Shown here piece by piece: positions 1-5,679 of a stretch of DNA of 5,697 nt. The notes beneath the pieces are model-generated. The model saw nothing but the letters and a program-made list of their open reading frames with translations, searched no databases and had not been told where the DNA came from. Source of the stretch: an uncultured Lachnospiraceae bacterium (GTDB lineage: Bacteria; Bacillota; Clostridia; Lachnospirales; Lachnospiraceae); contig CAJTZB010000161.1 of the NCBI GenBank assembly GCA_910583815.1, forward strand, positions 1 to 5,697, in the 5' to 3' direction. The translations under genes and the position numbers were made by a program. The stretch's first letter is position 1; every line of letters begins with the position of its first letter.

Positions 1-2271
1 ATTGACCACATCAGCAGATCCTTTGCGGCAGGTCTGATTACAGATGATTTCCACATCAATTACGGTAAGATTTCCAATGATCTGAGAAATAAAGGCAGCC
101 TGTCCGAGTTTAATATCAACTACAATACAATTACGAGCCAAAGCTATTCTGCAGGCGTAATCAATTCATTAGATGCAGATTCGATTGCAGAGACACTGCT
201 TGAAGTTGAGCATGAACGCGCCGACATCGACCCATACGACAGCAATATCCTCATTGACCCGAACCGCGGCCACTGGGACCTATGGAACGAAGATGAAACA
301 AATGGCTGCCCAGTACTTGACCTGTCGGCTATGGGCTTTGTTGCACGCAATCCGAAGGCAGACATCAACTTAAACCGTGTAGTCGCCATTGATTTCGGTA
401 CAAAGAGTACCGTTGTAGTCTATCAGGACGAAGACAGCCACATCCTTCCGATGCGCGTAGGTACAGGAAATATCAGCAAAAGCATTCAGGCAAAACATTA
501 TGAAAACCCAACCGTTATTGAGTTCAATAACCTGAAACACTTTATGGATTCCTATGTCGCAACCGAAGGGCGTCCTGCTACGCACTGGGAAGATGTGTGC
601 ATTTCCCACAAAGCAGTAGATGACCTGCAGACTTCGCGCAGCACGGATTATGGCGCATTCCTTTCCGGACTAAAACAATGGGCAGGCGATACAAGCGTAA
701 AGCGTGCAATCCGTATGCGCGACCGGGAAAACAATGATTTTCTGCTCCAGCAGTTCCGGGAACTCTCTGATGAGGACCTGGACCCAATCGAGCTCTACGC
801 CTATTACCTTGGGCTTTACATCAACAATATGCGCAATGGGATTTTCCTGACCTACTACCTCTCCTTCCCTGTTACATACGAGATTGCAGTACGTGAGAAA
901 ATCATTCAGAGCTTTAAAAAAGGAATCCAAAAATCCCTTCCGCGGACAATTCTTACTGATGAAGAGGTCATGCAGAAGTTCAAAGTCAATGGTGACATCA
1001 GCGAACCGACTGCCTATGCGGTTTGCGCTCTTCAAGAATATGGGTTTGACCCGGAAGAAGACAACAAGGTCTTCTACTCGGTATTTGATTTTGGCGGAGG
1101 CACCACCGATTTCGATTTTGGCGAATGGCGGGAGTCGCTTTCTCCGAAATATGACTATACCATTGAACATTTTGGCGCAAGCGGAGACCGGTATCTTGGT
1201 GGTGAAAACATCTTGGCAGAGCTTTCTTTCCATGTGTTCCGCCAGAACGAGGCAAAACTCCGTGAAGAACGAATCACCTTTGCCAAGCCTCCGATGTGCC
1301 CGGATTTTGCTGGAAGTGAGACACTTATTTCCGATTCACGAGAAGGCCGTGTCAATATGCGCAACCTTACCGAACGGCTTCGCCCAATCTGGGAAAATAC
1401 AGAAGAAGAAGTGGTGGACCAGAGTGGCTGTATCAAAGTAAACCTGTTCCGCAACGACGGCTCAGAGGCAGCAGGCCTGTCTCTTTTGGCGGACAAAGAA
1501 GAACTGAACCAGCTGATTTACCGTCGGATTGAAAAAGGAATTGAAAGCTTCTTTACCTCTCTGATTACTGCTTATGGAAACCAAAGGCTCTGCCAGATTG
1601 AAAAAGTTTATATTATTCTGGCAGGCAACTCCTCAAAGTCGAACTATGTAGAGGAAATTTTCAATGAAAAAATTTCTCTCTACACGCAAAGAATCAAAGG
1701 GGAAGGCGCCGCTCCGATGTTTGAACTGCTGCCGCCAATCGGTACAGAAGAATTTTTTGAACGAAAAGCGCAGATTAATCCGAATGCAATAGAAAACACC
1801 GACATCCGTGGCGAATTTGAACGCCCTACCGGAAAAACCGGCGTGGCATTTGGCCTGATTGAATGCCGCAGAGGCGGCCGTATTGAAATTATCGCAACTG
1901 ATGAGATCGACGGTGAAATTCCATTCAAATACTATATTGGTACACGCAAGAGACGCTTCTTCCGGATTCTTGAAGAAGGTTTCCGACCATCCAAAATCCC
2001 TGGCAAACTGGACTACGACCGTTGGTATGAAGTATTTGAGTCCGACGATTTCACCATAGAAATCTACTGCTCCACCGAGCCAGAAGCCATCACAAACACT
2101 ATGCCGATTGAAAGCGCGAAAAAACTTATGCTGAACACAGACGCAGAAAACGAACTTGTATTTATTCGTGCCATTGATCCGCATACATTGGAATATGTTT
2201 CAGCAGCAAGCATGGAAGATGTAGAATACGGAAATTATATTGGAATGATACATCGTATCTCATTGGAATAG
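1..2271 (+). CDS. Hsp70-like (actin-fold) ATPase with N-terminal repeat region, 5' end outside window
   Basis: The frame is open from base 1 to the TAG at 2269-2271 (756 codons in the window), so this is the 3' part of a larger gene. The ATG at 331 has no Shine-Dalgarno sequence and lies inside the open frame. Window residues 127-620 carry the Hsp70 ATPase signature in order: phosphate-1 DFGTKST (131-137), a YYLSFPVTYE strand (285-294), EPTAYA (335-340), phosphate-2 DFGGGTTD (363-370), LGGEN (399-403), adenosine motif LAGNSSKS (540-547) and GVAFGL (614-619). The roughly 135 residues after that are predicted strand-rich by eye and resemble neither a DnaK substrate-binding domain nor its helical lid. 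Residues 4-55 form an approximately 20-residue repeat (see separate entry). Known for the fold: ATP-driven conformational switching. The substrate and role are unknown. It is likely cytoplasmic, as no membrane segment is seen. The next gene follows after 30 nt, probably in the same operon. ATPase fold is near certain; the specific family is not identified. Confidence 0.88.
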   Translation: MDHISRSFAAGLITDDFHINYGKISNDLRNKGSLSEFNINYNTITSQSYSAGVINSLDADSIAETLLEVEHERADIDPYDSNILIDPNRGHWDLWNEDETNGCPVLDLSAMGFVARNPKADINLNRVVAIDFGTKSTVVVYQDEDSHILPMRVGTGNISKSIQAKHYENPTVIEFNNLKHFMDSYVATEGRPATHWEDVCISHKAVDDLQTSRSTDYGAFLSGLKQWAGDTSVKRAIRMRDRENNDFLLQQFRELSDEDLDPIELYAYYLGLYINNMRNGIFLTYYLSFPVTYEIAVREKIIQSFKKGIQKSLPRTILTDEEVMQKFKVNGDISEPTAYAVCALQEYGFDPEEDNKVFYSVFDFGGGTTDFDFGEWRESLSPKYDYTIEHFGASGDRYLGGENILAELSFHVFRQNEAKLREERITFAKPPMCPDFAGSETLISDSREGRVNMRNLTERLRPIWENTEEEVVDQSGCIKVNLFRNDGSEAAGLSLLADKEELNQLIYRRIEKGIESFFTSLITAYGNQRLCQIEKVYIILAGNSSKSNYVEEIFNEKISLYTQRIKGEGAAPMFELLPPIGTEEFFERKAQINPNAIENTDIRGEFERPTGKTGVAFGLIECRRGGRIEIIATDEIDGEIPFKYYIGTRKRRFFRILEEGFRPSKIPGKLDYDRWYEVFESDDFTIEIYCSTEPEAITNTMPIESAKKLMLNTDAENELVFIRAIDPHTLEYVSAASMEDVEYGNYIGMIHRISLE
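10..165 (+). repeat. Degenerate ~20-residue protein repeats, GLUG/beta-helix-like, at N-terminus of Hsp70-like protein
   Basis: Translated in the frame of the Hsp70-like gene, this stretch shows a periodic pattern. DFHINYGKIS (window residues 16-25) is echoed exactly 20 residues later by EFNINYNTIT (36-45), and SFAAGLI (7-13) by SYSAGVI (48-54) after 41 residues. The pattern of AG-hydrophobic-I followed by NYG-x-I-S recalls GLUG-type or other short parallel beta-helix repeats. That assignment is inference; only two to three units are visible because the gene is cut by the window edge. A loose linker (about residues 60-125) separates it from the ATPase. Confidence 0.45.
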
Positions 2272-2290
2272 CCAAAAGGGCTCTCAGAAA

Positions 2291-2296
2291 GAAGGA
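2291..2296 (+). promoter_or_regulatory. Ribosome binding site of the ASCH/DUF4186 gene
   Basis: GAAGGA lies five bases before the ATG at 2302, in the 30-nt gap after the Hsp70-like stop codon. It fixes the start at 2302 rather than the in-frame ATG six codons later. The gap is too short for an independent promoter and shows no terminator hairpin, which supports co-transcription with the gene upstream. Confidence 0.75.
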
Positions 2297-2301
2297 TTTG
2301 T

Positions 2302-3216
2302 ATGGAACATTTGGCAATTATGTCAAAGGGCTATATTGAAAAAATATTGGCTGGCACAAAAACCATTGAGAGCCGCTTTTCCATAAACCGAATTGCTCCA
2401 TTTCATAAAGCTTTAGCAGGCGAACTTGTCTATATGAAAGAATCTGGGAAGGACATTGCCGCAGTATTTGAAATAGAAAAAGTGCTGTATTTTGAACATC
2501 TGACACCAGAAAAGATAGAAGAAATAAAAGAAGAATATGGCGCTTTTATTCATGCAGAGCCTTCCTTCTGGGAAGAAAAGAAAACTTCCAGATATGCTAC
2601 GCTGCTGTTTATCAAAAACCCAAGGAAAATCTCTCCGATTAAAATATACAAAAGAGACAAAGCTGCCTTTAAATCTTTTGACAGTCTCTCTAGTGATGTC
2701 CTAATGACAAAGAGAAAGATTATAAAACACCCTGCCGACTGTTGCCACGACAAACATTATTATGTCCACAAAGACGGAAGAAGTGTTTGTATGTACTGTG
2801 GCTCTGAATTTCCATACATGAAAGAAATGCGGCAACTTCCCTCCTATAAACGTATCAAGGAAATTATGGAACTGTCCAAATGGAACGAGGATTGGTTTCA
2901 TGCTGAGTTTGACAATGTTGCAAGGGCACACAGCAAAAAAAGCCGGGAAGAAATCATGCAACGGCTGATTTCTTCCATCGGCACTTTGCACCCAAACGAC
3001 GGAATCCAGACCCCTTACTACGAAAACCCGATTTACTATGCCCAGCACGCACTGGGATGCTGCTGCAGAAAATGCCTGCTAAAGTTTTACGGAATCCCAT
3101 TAGAGCGAAAACTTTCCAAAGAGGAGCTTTCGTATTTCGCGGATTTGGTTGAGACATTTATCAAAGAGAGAGCAGATAGCAGAACGCCCCATCATCCTAC
3201 AATAGAGACTGCATAA
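2302..3216 (+). CDS. ASCH-domain protein with Cys/His cluster and DUF4186-like C-terminus
   Basis: This 304-residue protein has three visible parts. Residues 1-110 resemble an ASCH/PUA-like domain: GTKTIESRF (18-26) is the characteristic G-x-K-x-x-E-x-R loop, followed by GELVYMKESGK (40-50) and a AAVFEIEKV strand. Residues 147-166 carry CCH-x2-H (147-152) and C-x2-C-G (163-167), a possible zinc knuckle. Residues 190-288 match the DUF4186 pattern as I know it: W-x4-FH near 194-200, NDG-x-QTP (232-238), NPIYYAQHA (242-250), CCC-x2-C (253-258) and a closing LSKEEL helix. ASCH domains are known or proposed RNA/modified-nucleotide binders; DUF4186 has no known function. No signal peptide or membrane segment is seen, so it is probably cytoplasmic. 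The base composition looks more AT-rich by eye than the Hsp70-like gene. Its 3' end overlaps the convergent gene by 25 bp. Domain calls are from remembered motifs, not a search. Confidence 0.8.
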   Translation: MEHLAIMSKGYIEKILAGTKTIESRFSINRIAPFHKALAGELVYMKESGKDIAAVFEIEKVLYFEHLTPEKIEEIKEEYGAFIHAEPSFWEEKKTSRYATLLFIKNPRKISPIKIYKRDKAAFKSFDSLSSDVLMTKRKIIKHPADCCHDKHYYVHKDGRSVCMYCGSEFPYMKEMRQLPSYKRIKEIMELSKWNEDWFHAEFDNVARAHSKKSREEIMQRLISSIGTLHPNDGIQTPYYENPIYYAQHALGCCCRKCLLKFYGIPLERKLSKEELSYFADLVETFIKERADSRTPHHPTIETA

Positions 3217-3677
3217 TCCAAAATAACGTTTCCCTTCTCATCTGGCGTCGTATATCTTGGACAGTTATATCGTTCAAAACACCAATCATTTTCTTTTCTC
3301 TCTAAATGATGTGCCTTTAATTCCTCCAAGCACATAGCATGAGTATCCATTGTATACAATTCACCGTTTTTTTCATTTCCATGTAAATAGAATACCACAT
3401 ATTGCAGAGGTTCCATATCCACATATTCAAATCCCTCCGGAACTTCTGTATCTGCCGGGAAAAACATCCCAATCCAATACTCCGGCATGCCATTTATAAT
3501 ACGAACTGCACCAATATAGCCATTGTCATTGATTGGCAGACCCTGTATTGCTTCCAATGTCTCAAACCAGTTATTCTCCCACCACTCTCCCCAATTTGCA
3601 CCATGCTCATACTTCTTCCCAATAAATCTTGCTTTTGGACAACTCTCCTGTTTCATCTCTAAAATTTTAACTGACAT
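3192..3677 (-). CDS. GyrI-like / AraC-effector-binding-type small-molecule binding protein
   Basis: This is a 161-residue stand-alone GyrI-like (SHS2-fold) protein without a DNA-binding domain. Typical features are the tandem strand-helix layout, with YEHGANWGEWWENNWFETLE (23-42) as the first helix region, YIGAVRIINGMPEYWIGMFF (54-73) and the two-fold-related half FEYVDMEPLQYVVFYLHG (83-100). Late in the protein are FERYNCPRY (134-142) with a conserved-type Glu at 135, and DEKGNVILDYAVSI (146-159). Family members bind hydrophobic drugs or other small ligands and some hydrolyse them; the ligand here is unknown. The start at 3677 is chosen for its strong AAAGGAGA ribosome binding site six bases upstream. 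A longer frame reaches 3812, but its other starts would overlap the -10 element. It is divergent from prfC and its tail overlaps the ASCH/DUF4186 gene by 25 bp. Confidence 0.85.
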   Translation of the reverse strand: MSVKILEMKQESCPKARFIGKKYEHGANWGEWWENNWFETLEAIQGLPINDNGYIGAVRIINGMPEYWIGMFFPADTEVPEGFEYVDMEPLQYVVFYLHGNEKNGELYTMDTHAMCLEELKAHHLERKENDWCFERYNCPRYTTPDEKGNVILDYAVSIVG

Positions 3678-3683
3678 GTTTTC

Positions 3684-3691
3684 TCTCCTTT
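3684..3691 (-). promoter_or_regulatory. Ribosome binding site of the GyrI-like gene
   Basis: On the minus strand AAAGGAGA lies six bases before the ATG at 3677, a near-ideal Shine-Dalgarno sequence. It decides the start over the upstream in-frame ATGs at 3725 and 3812, neither of which has a comparable site. Confidence 0.85.
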
Positions 3692-3695
3692 CTTT

Positions 3696-3715
3696 AGCGT
3701 CGGTGTACCGACGCT
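3696..3715 (-). promoter_or_regulatory. Interrupted palindrome at the start of the GyrI-like transcript (operator or 5' stem-loop)
   Basis: Nine-base arms AGCGTCGGT and ACCGACGCT are perfectly complementary around a two-base centre. The element begins within a few bases of the inferred transcription start (about 3717) and ends four bases before the ribosome binding site. In RNA it would fold as an eight-pair GC-rich stem with a UACA tetraloop. No T-run follows, so it is not a terminator. It could be a repressor operator in DNA or an mRNA-stabilising 5' stem-loop; the sequence does not decide between these. Confidence 0.7.
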
Positions 3716-3723
3716 TCTCTGCC

Positions 3724-3749
3724 ATTATATCACATTTCTCATTTGCCAA
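3724..3749 (-). promoter_or_regulatory. Extended -10 promoter for the GyrI-like gene
   Basis: Read on the minus strand there is a perfect TATAAT (3729-3724) preceded by TG plus one base, an extended -10. The best -35, TTGGCA (3749-3744), is only 14 bases away, shorter than usual, so the promoter probably depends on the extended -10. The predicted start is near 3717. Confidence 0.65.
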
Positions 3750-3771
3750 ATCATAGAACTTATGATAAAAT
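3743..3771 (+). promoter_or_regulatory. Sigma-A promoter for prfC
   Basis: TTGCCA (3743-3748) and TAAAAT (3766-3771) are separated by exactly 17 bases, each matching consensus at five of six positions. TG at 3763-3764 gives an extended -10. The predicted start is near 3778, leaving a leader of about 75 nt. Its -35 overlaps the -35-like sequence of the divergent promoter by five bases. Confidence 0.7.
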
Positions 3772-3796
3772 AAAAAACTGCCACAAAGCAGCAACC

Positions 3797-3817
3797 TAAA
3801 GCGCTTTATCAAGCGTT
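3797..3817 (+). promoter_or_regulatory. Hairpin / palindrome in the prfC 5' leader
   Basis: Two overlapping dyads are present. TAAAGCGCTTTA (3797-3808) is a perfect 12-base palindrome, able to act as a DNA operator. In RNA, AGCGCTT (3800-3806) can pair with AAGCGTT (3811-3817) across a UAUC loop with one G-U pair. It sits between the predicted start site and the ribosome binding site. There is no following T-run, so it is not a terminator. Confidence 0.45.
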
Positions 3818-3835
3818 ATGCAACAGTTCAGAAAT

Positions 3836-3840
3836 GAGGT
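3836..3840 (+). promoter_or_regulatory. Weak, distant ribosome binding site of prfC
   Basis: GAGGT ends twelve bases before the ATG at 3853, longer than the usual 5-9. An in-frame TGA at 3835-3837 excludes any earlier start, so 3853 is the first possible ATG. The protein starting there aligns from its first residues with known RF3 N-termini. Confidence 0.55.
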
Positions 3841-3852
3841 AACCCAAAAGTT

Positions 3853-5442
3853 ATGGAACAATATGCACAGGAAATCAATAAACGGCGCACATTCGCCATC
3901 ATCTCCCATCCGGATGCGGGCAAAACAACCTTGACAGAAAAACTTCTGCTGTATGGAGGAGCTATCAATCTTGCCGGCTCGGTCAAAGCAAAAAAGACTG
4001 CCAAACATGCCGTTTCCGACTGGATGGAAATTGAAAAAGAACGTGGTATTTCGGTCACATCCTCTGTAATGCAGTTTAACTATGACGGCTACTGCATCAA
4101 CATTCTGGATACTCCGGGGCATCAGGATTTCTCAGAAGATACGTACCGCACGCTGATGGCAGCCGACTCTGCGGTCATGGTCATTGATGCCTCCAAAGGC
4201 GTGGAAACGCAGACAATCAAGCTGTTCAAAGTATGTGTGATGCGCCATATCCCGATTTTTACTTTTATCAATAAATTGGACCGCGAAGCAAAAAATACAT
4301 TTGAGTTGCTGGATGATATTGAAAGCGTACTTGGCATTAAGACCTGTCCGGTCAATTGGCCGATTGGATGTGGGAAAAACTTCAAGGGGGTTTATGACAG
4401 AAACACGCAGAACATTACTCGCTTTTTTGCTGCAAACAGCGGGCAGACCGAAGTAGAAACCATTGAGGCATCCATTGGCGATGCTAACTTAGATGACATT
4501 ATCGGCAAAGAAAACCACGAAGTCCTTGCAGATGAAATCGAACTGCTTGGCGGTGCCGGCAGCGAATTTGATATGGATGCCGTACACGCAGGAAATCTGA
4601 CACCGGTATTCTTTGGCTCTGCGCTGACCAACTTCGGTGTGGAAACGTTCCTGAAACATTTCCTTGCCATGACAACACCGCCGCTCCCTCGCAAATCAAA
4701 TGAAGGCATTATTTCTCCGACAGAAAATGAATTTTCCGCATTTGTATTTAAAATCCAAGCCAACATGAACAAGGCACACCGGGACCGTATTGCATTTATG
4801 CGCATCTGCTCCGGCAAATTTGAGGCAGGCATGGAAGTTATGCATGTGCAAGGCGGCAAAAAGCTCCGTCTCTCCCAGCCTCAGCAGCTTATGGCACAAG
4901 AGCGCAAAATTGTTGAAGAGGCCTACGCCGGCGATATTATCGGCGTGTTTGACCCAGGCATTTTCTCCATTGGCGATACACTTTGTATGCCAAACAAAAA
5001 GTTTGAATATGAAGGCATCCCGACCTTTGCACCGGAGCATTTCGCAAAAATCCGCCAGGTCGATACAATGAAGCGCAAACAGTTCCTAAAAGGCGTCAAT
5101 CAGATTGCACAGGAAGGTGCTATCCAGATTTTCCAAGAGTTCAATACCGGCATGGAAGAAATCATCGTTGGCGTTGTCGGCGTCCTGCAGTTTGATGTGC
5201 TGAAATTCCGTCTGGAATCCGAATACGGCGTAGAAATCCGCATGGATCAGCTGCCATACGAATACATCCGGTGGATTGAAAACTCGGATATTGATGTCGC
5301 TTCGCTCAATGTCACTTCTGATACCAAAAAGGTCCGCAACCTAAAAGACCGCCCGCTTCTTCTGTTTACGCATGAATGGAGCATTCGTACTGTACAGGAA
5401 CGGAATAAAAACCTTATCCTCTCAGAGTTCGGACGGAACTGA
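3853..5442 (+). CDS. prfC: Peptide chain release factor 3 (RF3), translational GTPase
   Basis: This complete 529-residue protein is the same length as E. coli RF3 and colinear with it. RF3 is a cytoplasmic GTPase that drives RF1/RF2 off the ribosome after peptide release. G-domain motifs are SHPDAGKT (18-25, P-loop), ERGISVTSSVMQF (63-75, switch I with T69), DTPGHQDFSEDTYRTL (86-101, switch II) and NKLDRE (140-145). The RF3-typical NWPIGCGKNFKGVYDR (168-183) follows. A beta-barrel domain II begins around FVFKIQANMNKAHRDR (297-312), and domain III contains VGVVGVLQFDVLKFRLESEYG (438-458). These features separate it from EF-G and from Tet(M)/Tet(W)-type ribosomal protection proteins, which are longer. 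All motifs are intact, so it should be functional. It has its own promoter and a structured leader, and is divergent from the GyrI-like gene. No terminator hairpin is seen directly after its stop; the structure at 5551-5589 could serve. Confidence 0.97.
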   Translation: MEQYAQEINKRRTFAIISHPDAGKTTLTEKLLLYGGAINLAGSVKAKKTAKHAVSDWMEIEKERGISVTSSVMQFNYDGYCINILDTPGHQDFSEDTYRTLMAADSAVMVIDASKGVETQTIKLFKVCVMRHIPIFTFINKLDREAKNTFELLDDIESVLGIKTCPVNWPIGCGKNFKGVYDRNTQNITRFFAANSGQTEVETIEASIGDANLDDIIGKENHEVLADEIELLGGAGSEFDMDAVHAGNLTPVFFGSALTNFGVETFLKHFLAMTTPPLPRKSNEGIISPTENEFSAFVFKIQANMNKAHRDRIAFMRICSGKFEAGMEVMHVQGGKKLRLSQPQQLMAQERKIVEEAYAGDIIGVFDPGIFSIGDTLCMPNKKFEYEGIPTFAPEHFAKIRQVDTMKRKQFLKGVNQIAQEGAIQIFQEFNTGMEEIIVGVVGVLQFDVLKFRLESEYGVEIRMDQLPYEYIRWIENSDIDVASLNVTSDTKKVRNLKDRPLLLFTHEWSIRTVQERNKNLILSEFGRN

Positions 5443-5454
5443 TAAACACTATCA

Positions 5455-5483
5455 TTGACAGAATTTCTGCCCTATAGTATAAT
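5455..5483 (+). promoter_or_regulatory. Perfect consensus sigma-A promoter upstream of the leader ORF
   Basis: TTGACA (5455-5460) and TATAAT (5478-5483) are separated by exactly 17 bases, matching both hexamers fully. It begins 13 bases after the prfC stop and points out of the window. A small dyad, CAGAA/TTCTG (5459-5469), overlaps the last bases of the -35. A fully consensus promoter is unusual for a tightly regulated gene unless control acts after initiation, which fits the attenuator that follows. Confidence 0.85.
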
Positions 5484-5500
5484 AAGTATATCAAGTAACA

Positions 5501-5509
5501 GAAAGGAAG
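5501..5509 (+). promoter_or_regulatory. Ribosome binding site of the leader ORF
   Basis: GAAAGGAAG, with the AAGGA core, ends nine bases before the ATG at 5519. It shows that the very short ORF after it is likely to be translated. Confidence 0.65.
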
Positions 5510-5518
5510 CGTGCAAGA

Positions 5519-5539
5519 ATGATTATGATTTTCTGCTAA
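5519..5539 (+). CDS. Six-codon leader peptide MIMIFC
   Basis: The frame is ATG-ATT-ATG-ATT-TTC-TGC-TAA, directly downstream of a strong promoter and ribosome binding site. Its stop falls just before a hairpin with a T-run. Too short to have a product function, it resembles the regulatory leaders of attenuated genes, in which ribosome position on the leader decides which RNA hairpin forms. Genes for ribosome-targeting-drug resistance (for example erm, ribosomal protection tet, ABC-F) often use such leaders. Assignment to any of them is inference, because the downstream gene is not in the window. Confidence 0.6.
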   Translation: MIMIFC

Positions 5540-5550
5540 AAAGAGCAACG

Positions 5551-5589
5551 AGCAAAACCGTATTGGCCATCCGGTCAGATGCTTTTTTT
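5551..5589 (+). terminator. Intrinsic terminator / attenuator after the leader ORF
   Basis: AGCA (5551-5554) can pair with TGCT (5580-5583), and ACCG (5557-5560) with CGGT (5572-5575), followed by seven T's (5583-5589). An alternative inner stem pairs TGGCC (5564-5568) with GGTCA (5573-5577). TGCT inside the leader ORF (5534-5537) can instead pair with AGCA at 5544-5547, a possible competing fold. The stem is imperfect, so termination may be partial. It could also end prfC transcription. Confidence 0.6.
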
Positions 5590-5642
5590 GTCATGCCATG
5601 CAGAACAAATCATTTTAATCTTGCATTTGTATTCCACTTTTT

Positions 5643-5679
5643 CGGGGCAAAGACCGCTTTATGCCTTGCGTTGCCTCCA
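5643..5679 (+). promoter_or_regulatory. Second set of alternative hairpins in the leader region
   Basis: GGC-AAAG (5646-5652) can pair with CTTT-AT-GCC (5657-5665) around an ACCG loop with a two-base bulge. Alternatively GGGGCAA (5644-5650) can pair with TTGCCTC (5671-5677). Both use the same 5' strand, so they exclude each other. This is the typical arrangement of a second attenuation or ribosome-binding-site-masking step, but the start codon it would govern is not in the window. Confidence 0.4.

Noticed and set aside
670..1233. 187-codon minus-strand ORF within the Hsp70-like gene
   Set aside because: It is a shadow of a gene with clear conserved motifs, has no recognisable domain and no start signals.
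1633..2184. 183-codon minus-strand ORF within the Hsp70-like gene
   Set aside because: A shadow ORF without family features, antisense to a well-supported coding frame.
331..2271. The ATG at 331 as the true start of the Hsp70-like gene
   Set aside because: The same frame is open back to base 1, no ribosome binding site precedes 331, and the upstream residues show protein-like periodicity.
3678..3812. N-terminal extension of the GyrI-like protein to starts at 3725 or 3812
   Set aside because: The extension would cover the promoter and palindrome; the ATG at 3725 overlaps the -10. The strong ribosome binding site fits only the start at 3677.
4392..4859. 155-codon minus-strand ORF inside prfC
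   Set aside because: prfC is intact and colinear with known RF3 across this stretch; the antisense frame has no recognisable domain.
3853..5442. prfC as a tetracycline ribosomal protection gene (Tet(M)/Tet(W) type)
   Set aside because: Length is 529 rather than about 640 residues, and the RF3-specific SHPDAGKTT, WPIGCGKNFKGVY and FVFKIQANM segments are present throughout.
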